Below, in pieces: positions 9,153-19,581 of a stretch of 64,000 nucleotides of DNA. Below the pieces are notes generated by a model, which was not told the origin of the DNA, searched no databases, and saw only the letters and a program-made list of their open reading frames with translations. The stretch's first letter is position 1; the number at the start of each line of letters is the position of its first letter. Source of the DNA: Embleya hyalina (GTDB taxonomy: Bacteria; Actinomycetota; Actinomycetes; Streptomycetales; Streptomycetaceae); assembly GCF_003967355.1 (NCBI RefSeq), contig NZ_BIFH01000030.1:172465-236464 (forward strand), written 5' to 3'. A program made the translations under genes and the position numbers.

Positions 9153-9782
9153 TCAGGGTCCGTCCCGCAACCCCGCCTCCAGGATCCCCAGCGCCCGGTC
9201 CACCGGCACGGTCGGATCCCCGACGCAGCCGCTCTCCGCCCAGGTCAGGATCGCCACCGACATCGCCGCGTTGATCGACGAGACGGCCACCCGGAGGTCG
9301 AAGTCGTGCGCCGAGCGCCCGGTCCGGGCGGCGTACGTCTCGGCCACCAGGTTCCACGACTCCATCTGCTGTTCGTAGCTGCGCCGCCGGAGCGCCGGCA
9401 CGCCGACCACGAGGGACATCCGGGTGACCATCTCCTCGCGCTCCTCGCGCATGATCCGCCGCAGCACCTCCAGCACGCCGGTGCGCACGATCCGGATCAG
9501 GTTGGTGCCCTCGGGGGCGCTGCGCAGGATCTCCACGAGCAGCGGGTCGTACTCGTCGGTGAGCACGACGTCCTCCTTGCTCGGGAAGTAGCGGAAGAAG
9601 GTGCTCGGCGAGATCTCCGCGGCCTCGGCGATCTGGTCCACGGTGGTCGCGTCGTAGCCGTGCTCGCGAAAGAGCCGATAGGCCTCGCGGCGGATCGCCC
9701 GCCGGGTCTTGATCTTCTTGCGCTCGCGCAGCCCCGCGGGGGCGACGGGCAGGTCAGGGATGGAGGACTCCTTCGCGGTCAT
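9153..9782 (-). CDS. TetR-family repressor of the adjacent efflux pump
   Basis: A 209-residue one-component regulator. The N-terminal helix-turn-helix (about residues 26-70) contains ATTVDQIAEAAEISPSTFFRYFPSKED, the standard TetR signature. The C-terminal ligand domain is of the actinobacterial MftR-like type. Its start lies inside the 3' end of the MFS gene, with a 29-base overlap, so the two are co-transcribed and translationally coupled. A TetR-style palindrome in the promoter of that operon (11403-11419) suggests it represses both itself and the pump until a pump substrate binds. Confidence 0.9.
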   Translation of the reverse strand: MTAKESSIPDLPVAPAGLRERKKIKTRRAIRREAYRLFREHGYDATTVDQIAEAAEISPSTFFRYFPSKEDVVLTDEYDPLLVEILRSAPEGTNLIRIVRTGVLEVLRRIMREEREEMVTRMSLVVGVPALRRRSYEQQMESWNLVAETYAARTGRSAHDFDLRVAVSSINAAMSVAILTWAESGCVGDPTVPVDRALGILEAGLRDGP

Positions 9783-11376
9783 GGTCCGATTCTCCCGGTC
9801 CGCCCGCGCCGTCTCCTCCCGGTCCGCCCGCGCCGCCCGTCGGCGCCGGGGTCGTCGCGGCGCGGCGGGGCAGGAAGACCGCCACCGCGGCGGCCAGCAC
9901 CAGCGTCGTGACGCCGCAGATCAGCAGGCTCAGGTCCATGCCGTGCACGAACGCGTCGCGGGCCGAGTCGAGCAGCGCGGGGTCGGCGCCGCGGCCGGCC
10001 ACCTTGGCCGCGCCGCCGATCGACTCGCGCGCGGTGTCGGCGACCGGTGCGGGACGCCCGCCCGTGTCGATCCGGTCCACGTAGGTCGACGCGAGCACGC
10101 TGCCCAGGATGGCCACCCCGAGCGCGCCCGCGACCTGGCGCAGGGTCTGCACCAGGGCCGACCCCATCCCGGCCCGCTCCGGCGCGACGCCCGCCATCAC
10201 CGCGTCCATCGCGGGCACCAGGGACAATCCGAGGCCCATCCCCGTCAACGCCAGCCAGCAGGCCGTCCACCCGTAGCCGTCGTCGGCCGAGCCGGTCGCC
10301 CCCAGCAGCAGCCCGCAGCCGAGCACGAACATCCCGCTCGGGATGACCACCTTGTAACCGAATCGCGGCGCGACCTTGTCGCTCGCCAGCGCGGTCACGA
10401 ACAGCCCGCCGAGCAGCGGCAACAGCCGCAGACCGGTGCCCAGCGCACTGTTTCCGTCGACCCCCTGGAACCGCTGCGGGACCAGGAACAACACGCCCGA
10501 CATGGCGAAGGACGGCACCAGCGCGGAGATCGTGGCCCACCGGAAGTTGCGGTCGCGGAAGAGCCCGAAGTCGATCATCGGTCGCCGGGCCCGGCTCTCG
10601 CGCACCGCCACGCTCGCCGCGAGCAGCACCGCCGCGCCGAACAGGGTGAGCACGCGGGCGTCGCCCCAGCCCCACTCGGGCGCCTCGATCACCGCGAAGA
10701 TCAGCGTGGTCAGCGCGGCGGTCACCAGGACCGTGACCGCGACGTCCACCCTGGGCGCCTCGGCGGAGCGGGAGACCGGCAGCAGGACTCCGCAGACCAG
10801 CAGGGCGAGCCCGACCATCGGGATGTTGATCAGGAACACCGAGCCCCACCAGAAGTGCTCCAGGAGCAGCCCGCCCAGGATCGGCCCGAGCGGGATGCCG
10901 AGCGCGGTGCTCGCGGCCCAGATCGAGATCGCCCGGCCGCGCTCGGCGGCGGGGAAGAGCGAGGGCAGGATGGACAACGACAGCGGCATGATGAACGCGC
11001 CGCCGACGCCCATCAGCGCGCGGGCCGCGATCACCCCCTCGACCGAGCCGACGAGCGCGCCGACCACCGAGCCGACGCCGAACACGGCGAGCCCGACCAG
11101 CAGGAAGCGCCGCCGGCCGTAGCGGTCGCCGATCAGTCCGGCCGGGAGCATCAGCGCCGCGAACACCACGATGTAGGAGTCGGCGATCCACTGGAGGTCG
11201 CCCGTGCTCGCGCCCAATCGGTCGCTCATCGTCGGCATCGCCACGTTGATGATCGTGGTGTCCAGGCCGACCACCAGGAGTCCGACCACCAGCGCCCCCA
11301 ACGCCCACCACCGCCTCGGGTCCGGCGGCCCCTCGGCCTCGGTCGCGCGGGTCGGCTCGCCCGTCGTCGCTTGCAT
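9754..11376 (-). CDS. DHA2-type MFS multidrug efflux transporter
   Basis: A 540-residue, 14-helix proton-coupled exporter of the EmrB/QacA type. The conserved loop 2-3 motif GDRYGRRR is near residue 83, and the motif C region of helix 5 (STALGIPLGPILGG) is present. The C-terminal ~30 residues are rich in glycine and proline. ATG at 11376 is preceded by a perfect AGGAGGTA ribosome site. It is first in an operon with the TetR gene. The substrate cannot be predicted; drug or dye efflux is the usual phenotype of this group. Confidence 0.92.
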   Translation of the reverse strand: MQATTGEPTRATEAEGPPDPRRWWALGALVVGLLVVGLDTTIINVAMPTMSDRLGASTGDLQWIADSYIVVFAALMLPAGLIGDRYGRRRFLLVGLAVFGVGSVVGALVGSVEGVIAARALMGVGGAFIMPLSLSILPSLFPAAERGRAISIWAASTALGIPLGPILGGLLLEHFWWGSVFLINIPMVGLALLVCGVLLPVSRSAEAPRVDVAVTVLVTAALTTLIFAVIEAPEWGWGDARVLTLFGAAVLLAASVAVRESRARRPMIDFGLFRDRNFRWATISALVPSFAMSGVLFLVPQRFQGVDGNSALGTGLRLLPLLGGLFVTALASDKVAPRFGYKVVIPSGMFVLGCGLLLGATGSADDGYGWTACWLALTGMGLGLSLVPAMDAVMAGVAPERAGMGSALVQTLRQVAGALGVAILGSVLASTYVDRIDTGGRPAPVADTARESIGGAAKVAGRGADPALLDSARDAFVHGMDLSLLICGVTTLVLAAAVAVFLPRRAATTPAPTGGAGGPGGDGAGGPGESDHDREGVLHP

Positions 11377-11402
11377 GACATCTACCTCCTATTGAGTGCT
11401 TC

Positions 11403-11419
11403 TACTTTATGACAGTAGC
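11403..11419. promoter_or_regulatory. Probable TetR operator in the efflux-operon promoter
   Basis: CTACTTTATGACAGTAG is a 17-bp imperfect palindrome 27 bases upstream of the MFS start. A second inverted repeat (TTGAGTGCT at 11392-11400, AGCTCTCAA at 11417-11425) surrounds it. The AT-rich setting in a GC-rich genome fits a promoter overlapped by a repressor site. Confidence 0.6.
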
Positions 11420-11490
11420 TCTCAAAAGTCAGCGGCAGTCACTTTTCTCGGCAAAGGGCAGCCCAAGCTCGGGGGAAAATCCGGAAAAGC

Positions 11491-11530
11491 CCGAAGGCCC
11501 GCAACTCCCGGGGGAGTGGCGGGCCTTCGG
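11491..11530. terminator. Strong terminator after hemolysin III
   Basis: A 12-bp perfect stem, CCGAAGGCCCGC with its complement at 11519-11530, contains an inner ACTCCC/GGGAGT stem. It ends the minus-strand hemolysin III gene. Confidence 0.85.
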
Positions 11531-11551
11531 GCCGACGAGTGTGGGGTCGGG

Positions 11552-12217
11552 TCAGCCGAGCGCGACCAGCGCGACGGCGACGAAGTGGCTCGCGAACGCG
11601 AGCAGCGTGAAGGCGTGGAAGACCTCGTGGAAGCCGAACCACTGCGGCGACGGGTTGGGCCGCTTGATCCCGTAGACCACCGCGCCGAGGCTGTAGAGCA
11701 CGCCGCCGACGATCACCAGGACCACCACCGCGACGCCGCCCTCGCGCATGAACTCGGGCAGGTAGAACACCGCCGCCCAGCCGAGCACGACATAGATCGG
11801 GGTGTAGAGCCAGCGGGGCGCGCCGATCCAGAAGACCCGGAAACCGATGCCGGCGAGTGCCCCGATCCACACCGCCCACAGCAGTATTTGATCGCTTTTG
11901 CCCAGCAATAGGATGGTCAACGGGGTGTAGGTGCCCGCGATGATCAGGAAGATGTTGGCGTGATCGAGCCGCCGCAACACCGCCTCGCCGCGCGGTCCCC
12001 AGTTGCCGCGGTGGTACACCCCGGACGTGCCGAAGAGCATCGCCGCGGTCAGTGCGAACACGCCGCACGCGACGCGGGACTTGGCGTCGTCGGACAGTGC
12101 GACCAGGACTATGCCCGCGGCCACCGCCAGAGGGAAGGTGCCCGCGTGGATCCATCCGCGGAGCCTGGGTTTGATGGGCGACAAGGGCGCCGTGAAGCCA
12201 TGTGCGTCCACACTCAT
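11552..12217 (-). CDS. Hemolysin III / PAQR-family membrane protein
   Basis: A 221-residue membrane protein with seven predicted helices. Family motifs are SGVYHRGNWGPRGEAVLRRLDH (conserved His and Asp of the probable metal site) and, near the C-terminus, HEVFHAFTLLAFASHF, whose histidines complete the zinc-hydrolase-like site of PAQR proteins. Despite the name, hemolytic activity is not established for most members. ATG at 12217 was chosen; the longer open frame to 12409 has no conserved content. A pair of palindromes lies just upstream. Confidence 0.88.
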   Translation of the reverse strand: MSVDAHGFTAPLSPIKPRLRGWIHAGTFPLAVAAGIVLVALSDDAKSRVACGVFALTAAMLFGTSGVYHRGNWGPRGEAVLRRLDHANIFLIIAGTYTPLTILLLGKSDQILLWAVWIGALAGIGFRVFWIGAPRWLYTPIYVVLGWAAVFYLPEFMREGGVAVVVLVIVGGVLYSLGAVVYGIKRPNPSPQWFGFHEVFHAFTLLAFASHFVAVALVALG

Positions 12218-12228
12218 GCGCAGAGTGT

Positions 12229-12255
12229 ACTTACGCCGACGTAAGTTACCGGTAA
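12229..12255. promoter_or_regulatory. Two adjacent palindromes upstream of hemolysin III
   Basis: ACTTACGCCGACGTAAGT (12229-12246, 7-bp arms around CCGA) is followed at once by the perfect palindrome TTACCGGTAA (12246-12255). The outer GTACTTAC and GTAAGTAC are also complementary. The block begins 12 bases before the start codon on the minus strand, so a bound protein would block transcription or leader synthesis. Confidence 0.55.
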
Positions 12256-12461
12256 GTACGGAGTGAGACGCATCACGGGAGATCTTGTCCCGGAGGGGCG
12301 CGAAAGCGCACGTCTTTGGGGTTTTCGGTCCGGGACGGGGCACAACTTCCAGGTGGGGGCCCGATCCCGGACGGTTCCGTGTTCGACCGACCGGATAAAA
12401 TCCCCGCAACCCTCAACCCGACGCCGGGGACTCGCCGTCCCGGGCGCGAAATGGAGCGATC

Positions 12462-14264
12462 GTGGCCAACGAGGTCCCGACGAAACACAGGCAGCTGCTC
12501 GACTGGGTGAGCGAGATCGCCCGGCTGACCGAGCCCGACCGAATCGAATGGTGTGACGGTTCGGAAGAGGAGTACCAGCGCCTCGCCGACCTCCTCGTCG
12601 AGAAGGGCACCTTCCGCAAGCTCGACGAGAACAAGCGCCCCAACAGCTACTACGCGACGTCCGACCCTCGGGACGTCGCGCGCGTCGAGGACCGGACCTT
12701 CATCTGCTCCGAAAAGGAGGAGGACGCGGGTCCGACCAACAACTGGATAGCCCCGGCCGAGATGCGTTCCAGGCTCGACGGGCTGTTCGCCGGTTCGATG
12801 CGTGGTCGCACGATGTACGTGGTGCCGTTCTGCATGGGTCCGGTCGGCTCGCCGCTGGCCGCCTACGGCGTCGAGATCACCGACTCCGCCTACGTCGCGG
12901 TGTCGATGCGCACGATGACTCGCATGGGGCAGGCGGTCCTGGACCACCTGGGCACCGACGGCGAGTTCGTCAGGGCCGTGCACACCGTCGGGGCACCGCT
13001 CGCCGAGGGCGAGGCGGACGTGCCGTGGCCGTGCAACACCGAGAAGTACATCACGCACTTCCCCGAGGACCGGGAGATCTGGTCCTTCGGTTCGGGCTAC
13101 GGCGGCAACGCCCTGCTCGGCAAGAAGTGCTACGCGCTCCGGATCGCGTCGGTCATGGCGCGCGACGAGGGCTGGATGGCCGAGCACATGCTGATCCTGA
13201 AGCTCACGCCTCCCTCGGGCGCCGAGCCGAAGTTCATCGCCGCCGCCTTCCCCTCCGCGTGTGGCAAGACCAACCTCGCGATGCTCGAGCCGACCATTCC
13301 CGGCTGGACCGTGGAGACCGTCGGCGACGACATCGCGTGGATGCGGTTCGGCGAGGACGGCCGGCTGTACGCGATCAACCCCGAGGCGGGCTTCTTCGGG
13401 GTCGCGCCGGGCACCGGCGAGCACACCAACGCCAACGCGATGAAGACCATGTGGGGCAACTCGGTCTTCACCAACGTCGCGCTCACCGACGACAACGACG
13501 TCTGGTGGGAGGGCATGACGGAGGAGCCGCCGGCACACCTGATCGACTGGAAGGGCAACGACTGGACGCCCGAGTCGGAGACCCCCGCCGCCCACCCCAA
13601 CGCGCGCTTCACCGTCCCGGCCGCCCAGTGCCCGACGATCGCGCCGGAGTGGGAGGACCCGAAGGGCGTGCCGATATCGGCGATCCTCTTCGGTGGCCGC
13701 CGGGCCAGCGCGGTGCCGCTGGTGACCGAGTCCTTCGACTGGCAGCACGGTGTCTTCCTCGGCGCGAACGTCGCCTCGGAGAAGACCGCCGCCGCCGAGG
13801 GCACGGTGGGCGAACTGCGCCGCGACCCGTTCGCGATGTTGCCGTTCTGTGGCTACAACATGGGCGACTACATGGCGCACTGGCTGGACATCGGCCAGGC
13901 GACCTCGGCGGACAAGCTGCCGAAGATCTACTACGTGAACTGGTTCCGCAAGGACGCGGACGGCAAGTTCGTGTGGCCGGGCTTCGGGGAGAACAGCCGG
14001 GTGCTCAAGTGGATCGTCGAGCGCCTGGAAGGGCTCGCCGACGGCGTGGACACCCCGATCGGCGTACTGCCCACGCGCGAATCGCTGGACCTCAAGGGTC
14101 TGGACCTGAGCGACGCGGAGCTGGACCTGCTGCTGAGCGTGGACCGGGAGATCTGGAAGCAGGAGGCCGCACTGGTCCCCGAGCACCTGGAGAAGTTCGG
14201 CACGCACACCCCGCGGGGTCTGTGGGACGAGTACAACAAGCTGGTCGCGCGACTCGACGGCTGA
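12462..14264 (+). CDS. pckG: Phosphoenolpyruvate carboxykinase, GTP-dependent
   Basis: A 600-residue enzyme that converts oxaloacetate and GTP to PEP, CO2 and GDP, the key gluconeogenic and anaplerotic step. The P-loop-like active-site segment [12 protein letters not shown] near residue 266 contains the reactive cysteine. The substrate loop [11 protein letters not shown] and the Mn-binding [10 protein letters not shown] region follow. Length matches the GTP family, not the ~540-residue ATP form. It starts at GTG 12462. It stands alone and ends with a strong hairpin. Together with glpX at 47.6 kb it supplies gluconeogenesis. Confidence 0.96.
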   Translation: MANEVPTKHRQLLDWVSEIARLTEPDRIEWCDGSEEEYQRLADLLVEKGTFRKLDENKRPNSYYATSDPRDVARVEDRTFICSEKEEDAGPTNNWIAPAEMRSRLDGLFAGSMRGRTMYVVPFCMGPVGSPLAAYGVEITDSAYVAVSMRTMTRMGQAVLDHLGTDGEFVRAVHTVGAPLAEGEADVPWPCNTEKYITHFPEDREIWSFGSGYGGNALLGKKCYALRIASVMARDEGWMAEHMLILKLTPPSGAEPKFIAAAFPSACGKTNLAMLEPTIPGWTVETVGDDIAWMRFGEDGRLYAINPEAGFFGVAPGTGEHTNANAMKTMWGNSVFTNVALTDDNDVWWEGMTEEPPAHLIDWKGNDWTPESETPAAHPNARFTVPAAQCPTIAPEWEDPKGVPISAILFGGRRASAVPLVTESFDWQHGVFLGANVASEKTAAAEGTVGELRRDPFAMLPFCGYNMGDYMAHWLDIGQATSADKLPKIYYVNWFRKDADGKFVWPGFGENSRVLKWIVERLEGLADGVDTPIGVLPTRESLDLKGLDLSDAELDLLLSVDREIWKQEAALVPEHLEKFGTHTPRGLWDEYNKLVARLDG

Positions 14265-14340
14265 GCCGGCCGTACGCCCACATCGGGCGGTCGACGAGCC
14301 GACGGTGAGCTGACTCGACGTCAAAATACCGGTACGCTCC

Positions 14341-14371
14341 GGGCCCGGCGGGATCTCCTCCCGCCGGGCCC
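14341..14371 (+). terminator. Terminator after pckG
   Basis: A 13-bp perfect stem (GGGCCCGGCGGGA with its complement) and a 5-base loop, about 75 bases after the stop. Confidence 0.8.
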
Positions 14372-14459
14372 TCGGCGTTTCGACCGGATCCTTCCCCGGC
14401 CGGGACCCGGCCGGCCCCGAAGCACGTGTCGTGGCGCGACACGCCGTTCGCGGGCCGAC

Positions 14460-14481
14460 CTTCACCGCATCTTCACGCCTG
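14460..14481 (+). promoter_or_regulatory. PHO-box-like direct repeat upstream of uppS
   Basis: CTTCACCGCAT and CTTCACGCCTG are consecutive 11-base units. Streptomyces PhoP binds 11-base direct repeats with consensus GTTCACC. The resemblance is good but short, so this is only a candidate site 85 bases before uppS. Confidence 0.35.
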
Positions 14482-14565
14482 TCCTCCGCCGCGTGAGATC
14501 GAGCGGGCGTCGGACGGGAGTAGGGTTTTCGGCGCGGGTGATCACGGACGGAGGAGCAGGTGGAC

Positions 14566-15327
14566 ATGGGCCTGCGGGACCTCGCATACGGCGCGTACGG
14601 CAAGCGCATCGAGGCGTCGCTCGACCGTACGGTGATACCGCGTCACGTCGGCGTGATCCTCGACGGCAACCGCCGCTGGGCGAAGGCGTACGGCGAGCAG
14701 GTCGCCGAGGGACACCGCAAGGGCGCCGACAAGATCCACGAGCTGCTCACCTGGTGTGAAGAGGTCGGCGTCGAGGTCGTCACCCTGTGGCTGCTGTCCA
14801 CCGACAACCTCAACCGGCCGCCCGACGAGCTGGCCGACCTGATGGTGATCATCGAGAACGCGGTCACCGACCTGGCCGCCGCGCGGCGCTGGCGGGTGCA
14901 CCCGGTGGGCGCGCTCGACCTGCTGCCCGAACACACGCGCGAGGTGCTCAAACGATCCGAGGCCGAGACCGCCGACCTGACCGGCGTCTTCGTCAACGTC
15001 GCGGTCGGCTACGGCGGACGGCACGAGATCGCCGACGCGGTGCGCTCGCTGCTGGTCGAGCACGCCGGCAAGGGCACCTCGATCGAGGAGTTGGCCGAGG
15101 TGCTCGACGTCGAGCACATCGCGGAGCATCTGTACACGCGCGGGCAGCCCGATCCGGACCTGGTCATCCGAACCTCGGGTGAACAGCGGTTGTCCGGCTT
15201 CCTGTTGTGGCAGAGTGCGCATTCGGAGTTCTACTTCTGCGAGGCCTTCTGGCCGGACTTCCGAAAAGTCGACTTTCTCCGGGCGTTGCGCGACTACTCC
15301 GCCCGCCATCGCCGCTACGGGGCCTGA
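14566..15327 (+). CDS. uppS: Isoprenyl (undecaprenyl-type) diphosphate synthase, cis-prenyltransferase
   Basis: A 253-residue enzyme that condenses isopentenyl diphosphate onto an allylic primer to make the long-chain polyprenyl carrier used for peptidoglycan and wall glycans. The catalytic motif HVGVILDGNRRWAKAYGEQ is near residue 27; the C-terminal RTSGEQRLSGFLLWQSAHSE and EFYFCEAFWPDFR segments are diagnostic. ATG at 14566 was preferred over GTG at 14560 because GGAGGAG at 14550-14556 is well spaced only for the ATG. Actinomycetes often have two such enzymes with different chain lengths, so exact product length is uncertain. Confidence 0.92.
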   Translation: MGLRDLAYGAYGKRIEASLDRTVIPRHVGVILDGNRRWAKAYGEQVAEGHRKGADKIHELLTWCEEVGVEVVTLWLLSTDNLNRPPDELADLMVIIENAVTDLAAARRWRVHPVGALDLLPEHTREVLKRSEAETADLTGVFVNVAVGYGGRHEIADAVRSLLVEHAGKGTSIEELAEVLDVEHIAEHLYTRGQPDPDLVIRTSGEQRLSGFLLWQSAHSEFYFCEAFWPDFRKVDFLRALRDYSARHRRYGA

Positions 15328-15618
15328 CGCCTCGTCACCGGGCTTGTCGGAACCAGGGGTTCCACCGGTGTGTGATCATCCGGTTTGTGTTGGACCCCCC
15401 GTGGCCGGGCATAACCCCGTCGGGCCGGCGCACATCATGTGGGCCGGTGCGATATGTGGGTGACACCCCGTCACCTGCCCGGGAGGCCCTTCCGTGCACT
15501 TCAAGCTCCACTGTTCACGGCGACAGGAGGGTCGGGCACCCGGCCTTCGGGCCGGGGCCCGGACTCCGAGCGATCAGGGCGCACGGTGCGCGTGCCCTGA
15601 GAGGGGGCGAGGCACTCC
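15328..15618. other. Structured leader region upstream of the PhoH-like gene
   Basis: No gene. It contains inverted repeats at 15349-15363 (GGAACC/GGTTCC) and 15431-15441 (CACAT/ATGTG), then two hairpins close to the PhoH start: 15539-15557 (CCCGGCC/GGGCCGGGG) and 15576-15600 (CAGGGC-CACG paired with CGCGTGCCCTG). The last could be a uppS terminator or part of the phoH 5' leader. Confidence 0.4.
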
Positions 15619-16935
15619 GTGGCCACGATCCAACGCCGTGCTCCGCAGCACCGGACGTATGTCCTCGACACCAGCGTGCTCCTTGCCGATCCGTCGGCGC
15701 TCTTGAAGTTCGACGAGCACGAGGTGGTTCTGCCCGTCGTCGTGATCACCGAGTTGGAGGCCAAGCGGCACCACCCGGAGCTGGGCTACTTCGCCCGGCA
15801 CGCGCTGCGGATGCTGGACGAGCTCCGCACGCAGTACGGGCGGCTCGACGCGCCGGTGCCGATCGGCGAGTCCGGCGGCACCCTGCGGGTGGAGCTCAAT
15901 CACATCGACGCGACGGTGTTGCCACCCGGATTCCGGTTGGGTGACAACGACTCGCGGATCCTGGCGGTGGCCAGGCACCTCATGGCCGAGGGGCACGATG
16001 TGACGCTGGTGTCCAAGGACGTCCCGATGCGGGTCAAGGCCTCCGCCGTGGGGCTGAGCGCGGAGGAGTACCGCGCCGAACTGGTGAACACCTCGGGCTG
16101 GACGGGGATGGCCGAACTCCAGGTCGACTCGGCCGACATCGACGCCCTGTTCGAGCACGACCGCACACACATCGAACAGGCCGCCGAGCTGCCCTGTCAC
16201 ACCGGTCTCGTGCTGGTCTCCGAGCGCGGCAAGGCGCTCGGTCGGGTCACCGCCGACAAGCAGGTCCGACTGGTGCGCGGCGACCGCGACGTGTTCGGTC
16301 TGCACGGGCGCAGTGCCGAGCAGCGGATAGCGCTGGATCTGTTGCTCGACCCCGACATCGGCATCGTGTCCCTGGGCGGCCGGGCGGGCACCGGCAAGTC
16401 GGCGCTGGCGATGTGCGCGGGCCTGGAGGCGGTCCTGGAGCGCAATCAGCACCGGAAGGTGATGGTCTTCCGGCCGCTGTACGCGGTGGGTGGTCAGGAG
16501 CTCGGCTATCTGCCGGGCACCGAGAACGAGAAGATGAGCCCCTGGGCCCAGGCGGTCTTCGACACATTGTCGGCGGTGACCACGTCGGATGTGATCGAGG
16601 AGGTCGTCGCGCGCGGGATGCTGGAGGTCCTGCCGCTCACCCACATCCGCGGGCGTTCGCTGCACGACGCGTTCGTGATCGTGGACGAGGCGCAGTCGCT
16701 GGAGCGCAACGTGCTGCTGACCGTGCTGTCGCGGATCGGCAGCAATTCGCGGGTGGTGCTCACCCACGACGTCGCCCAGCGGGACAACCTGCGGGTGGGT
16801 CGACACGACGGAGTGGTCGCGGTGGTGGAGAAGTTGAAGGGGCATCCGCTGTTCGCCCACGTGACGCTGACCCGATCCGAGCGCTCGCCGATCGCGGCGC
16901 TGGTGACCGAGATGCTGGAGGACCTGCCGGGCTGA
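15619..16935 (+). CDS. PIN-PhoH fusion ATPase/ribonuclease (PhoH2-like)
   Basis: A 438-residue protein with an N-terminal PIN nuclease domain (starting [12 protein letters not shown], acidic residues continuing in [11 protein letters not shown]) and a C-terminal PhoH RecA-like ATPase. Walker A is [12 protein letters not shown] near residue 255 and Walker [12 protein letters not shown] near residue 353. In mycobacteria the equivalent PhoH2 protein unwinds and cleaves RNA and pairs with a small upstream antitoxin. I see no antitoxin ORF upstream here; the 291-base leader holds only hairpins. GTG start at 15619. It is a standard neighbour of uppS in streptomycetes. Confidence 0.92.
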   Translation: MATIQRRAPQHRTYVLDTSVLLADPSALLKFDEHEVVLPVVVITELEAKRHHPELGYFARHALRMLDELRTQYGRLDAPVPIGESGGTLRVELNHIDATVLPPGFRLGDNDSRILAVARHLMAEGHDVTLVSKDVPMRVKASAVGLSAEEYRAELVNTSGWTGMAELQVDSADIDALFEHDRTHIEQAAELPCHTGLVLVSERGKALGRVTADKQVRLVRGDRDVFGLHGRSAEQRIALDLLLDPDIGIVSLGGRAGTGKSALAMCAGLEAVLERNQHRKVMVFRPLYAVGGQELGYLPGTENEKMSPWAQAVFDTLSAVTTSDVIEEVVARGMLEVLPLTHIRGRSLHDAFVIVDEAQSLERNVLLTVLSRIGSNSRVVLTHDVAQRDNLRVGRHDGVVAVVEKLKGHPLFAHVTLTRSERSPIAALVTEMLEDLPG

Positions 16936-17346
16936 CGGATGCCTGGTGAACGACCCGGGGGAGTGCTTCGACCGGCCCCGTCGGCGACGTCTCGACTGCT
17001 TCCAGACGTCGGCGGCGGGGCTTCGACGTGTCCGCATATTCCGGGTGGAAACGGTCCGCGACGAAATGGAAAAGGCTTGGCGATTCCGGGAGTTGTGATG
17101 TTCGACACGTCTCGGGAAATTTGCTTCCCGATGTTTGGCTGAGGCAGGCTGCTGGACTTGTAAGACCTCCGCGTACAGTTCGGCCCCGAAAACTCAACAC
17201 ATGACCTGCTGTACGCCACCCACGGCACGCGCCCGGCGAACGATCGGGCGCGCAGGCCGAAACGCCCCCCGAGGGGGCGGGGGAGACCGGAGGTTGGACC
17301 CGTTCGCCGCTTGGATCGCGGTGCACGCCTGCCGGAAGGAACGTGT
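16936..17346. other. Intergenic region between PhoH-like gene and transglycosylase
   Basis: No gene. It holds a two-part hairpin (16975-17021), an inverted repeat CGGGAA/TTCCCG at 17113-17130, and a moderately AT-richer part (17040-17150) likely to hold the transglycosylase promoter. The last 180 bases would be a long structured leader. I looked for a c-di-AMP riboswitch, which some actinomycete wall-hydrolase genes carry, and could not recognise its conserved core. Confidence 0.45.
16975..17021 (+). terminator. Putative terminator after the PhoH-like gene
   Basis: An 8-bp stem CGACGTCT/AGACGTCG continues through a small internal loop into GCCCCG/CGGGGC. Confidence 0.55.
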
Positions 17347-18081
17347 GTGAGCCGGATCTCGGTTCGGGGGATAGCCGTGGCGTCCGCCACCGCTGTCACG
17401 GCCGTTGGCGCCGTGGTCGGATTCAGTGGCACGGGCGTTTCCGCGTCCGCCGACGCCCAGACGGCAGACGAAGCGAGCACCACGAAGCTTCTCGAGGTTC
17501 CCGCGGCCCCCGCGGCGCAGCGGTTGAGCACCGGTATCACCCACCAGGCGGACGCGCAGACCGCCGCCTACGACGAGGCGCAGCGGGTGCAGGCCGAAGA
17601 GGCCGCCCGGGTCAAGGCCGAGCGCGACGCGGCCGACAAGGCCGCCGCGGAGAAGGCGGCGGCGGACAAGGCGGCCGCCGAGAAGGCCGCCGCCGAGAAG
17701 GAAGCCGCCCAGAAGGAGGCCGACCGCAAGGCGGCCGCCGAGCGCGCGGCACGATCCGACAACCGCGGCGCGGTCGAGAAGGTGTCGGCCTCCGCCGCCG
17801 ACGCCCAGGCGATCGCCAAGTCGATGATGAGCGCGAGTTCGTACACGTGCTTCAGCAACATCGTCGAGCGGGAGAGCGGCTGGCGCGTCGACGCCACCAA
17901 CAAGTCCTCCGGCGCGTACGGCCTGATGCAGGCGCTGCCCGCGAGCAAGTACGCCACCGCCGGCGCCGACTGGCGAACCAACCCCGCGACACAGATCAAG
18001 TGGGGCCTGAGCTACATGAACGAGCGCTACGGCAGCCCGTGCCAGGCGTGGACGTTCTGGCAGAACCACAACTGGTACTGA
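17347..18081 (+). CDS. Secreted lytic transglycosylase (SLT domain) with Ala/Lys/Glu coiled coil
   Basis: A 244-residue exported peptidoglycan-cleaving protein. An N-terminal signal peptide (hydrophobic core about residues 9-33) is followed by a long A/K/E-rich coiled coil built from degenerate five-residue AAAEK units (about residues 85-140). The C-terminal SLT domain (about 165-244) has the catalytic glutamate in VERESGWRVDATN and the SGAYGLMQALP motif. Two cysteines in the SLT domain could form a disulfide. GTG at 17347 has GGAAGGA six bases upstream. It probably remodels the wall during growth. Confidence 0.88.
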   Translation: MSRISVRGIAVASATAVTAVGAVVGFSGTGVSASADAQTADEASTTKLLEVPAAPAAQRLSTGITHQADAQTAAYDEAQRVQAEEAARVKAERDAADKAAAEKAAADKAAAEKAAAEKEAAQKEADRKAAAERAARSDNRGAVEKVSASAADAQAIAKSMMSASSYTCFSNIVERESGWRVDATNKSSGAYGLMQALPASKYATAGADWRTNPATQIKWGLSYMNERYGSPCQAWTFWQNHNWY

Positions 18082-18117
18082 GCCGGCCGCGGGTCTCCCG
18101 ACCCGCCCCTCGCCGTA

Positions 18118-18159
18118 CGACCGAGCCCCGCCCGCCTTTCGGCGCGCGGGGCTCGGTCG
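18118..18159. terminator. Bidirectional terminator
   Basis: A perfect 14-bp stem (CGACCGAGCCCCGC with its complement) lies between the convergent transglycosylase and thiolase genes. Confidence 0.88.
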
Positions 18160-18174
18160 TACGCGGTGGGTGTC

Positions 18175-19344
<1,170 letters not shown>

Positions 19345-19442
19345 CTAGCGAGTCCTGAGTGGCCGGTCCTCGGGGCCGGGCCACGGTGGCGACGGGTTGC
19401 CGGCCCGAGCCGACCAGCCTGTCTCACCCTGCACCAAGTGTA

Positions 19443-19453
19443 TGACTAAGTCA
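19443..19453. promoter_or_regulatory. Palindrome in the thiolase/TetR divergent promoter
   Basis: TGACTAAGTCA is a perfect 11-bp palindrome. A second inverted repeat, GATTCC/GGAATC with a 5-base spacer, is at 19543-19559, 23 bases before the regulator start. Two sites would match a regulator with two DNA-binding domains. Confidence 0.5.
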
Positions 19454-19581
19454 AGGATATGGGGTGTCGACCGGGTTCGGCGAGGGCGCCGACGTGGTCG
19501 ATGATGGGGTGGACGGGACGGATGGGGACTACCGGAACGTGAGATTCCGCATGGGAATCCCAGGCGTACTACGCTTGCCCC

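Noticed and set aside
17150..17346. Possible c-di-AMP (ydaO) riboswitch before the transglycosylase
   Set aside because: Such riboswitches precede some actinomycete wall hydrolase genes, but I could not identify the conserved core. A covariance-model search would be needed.
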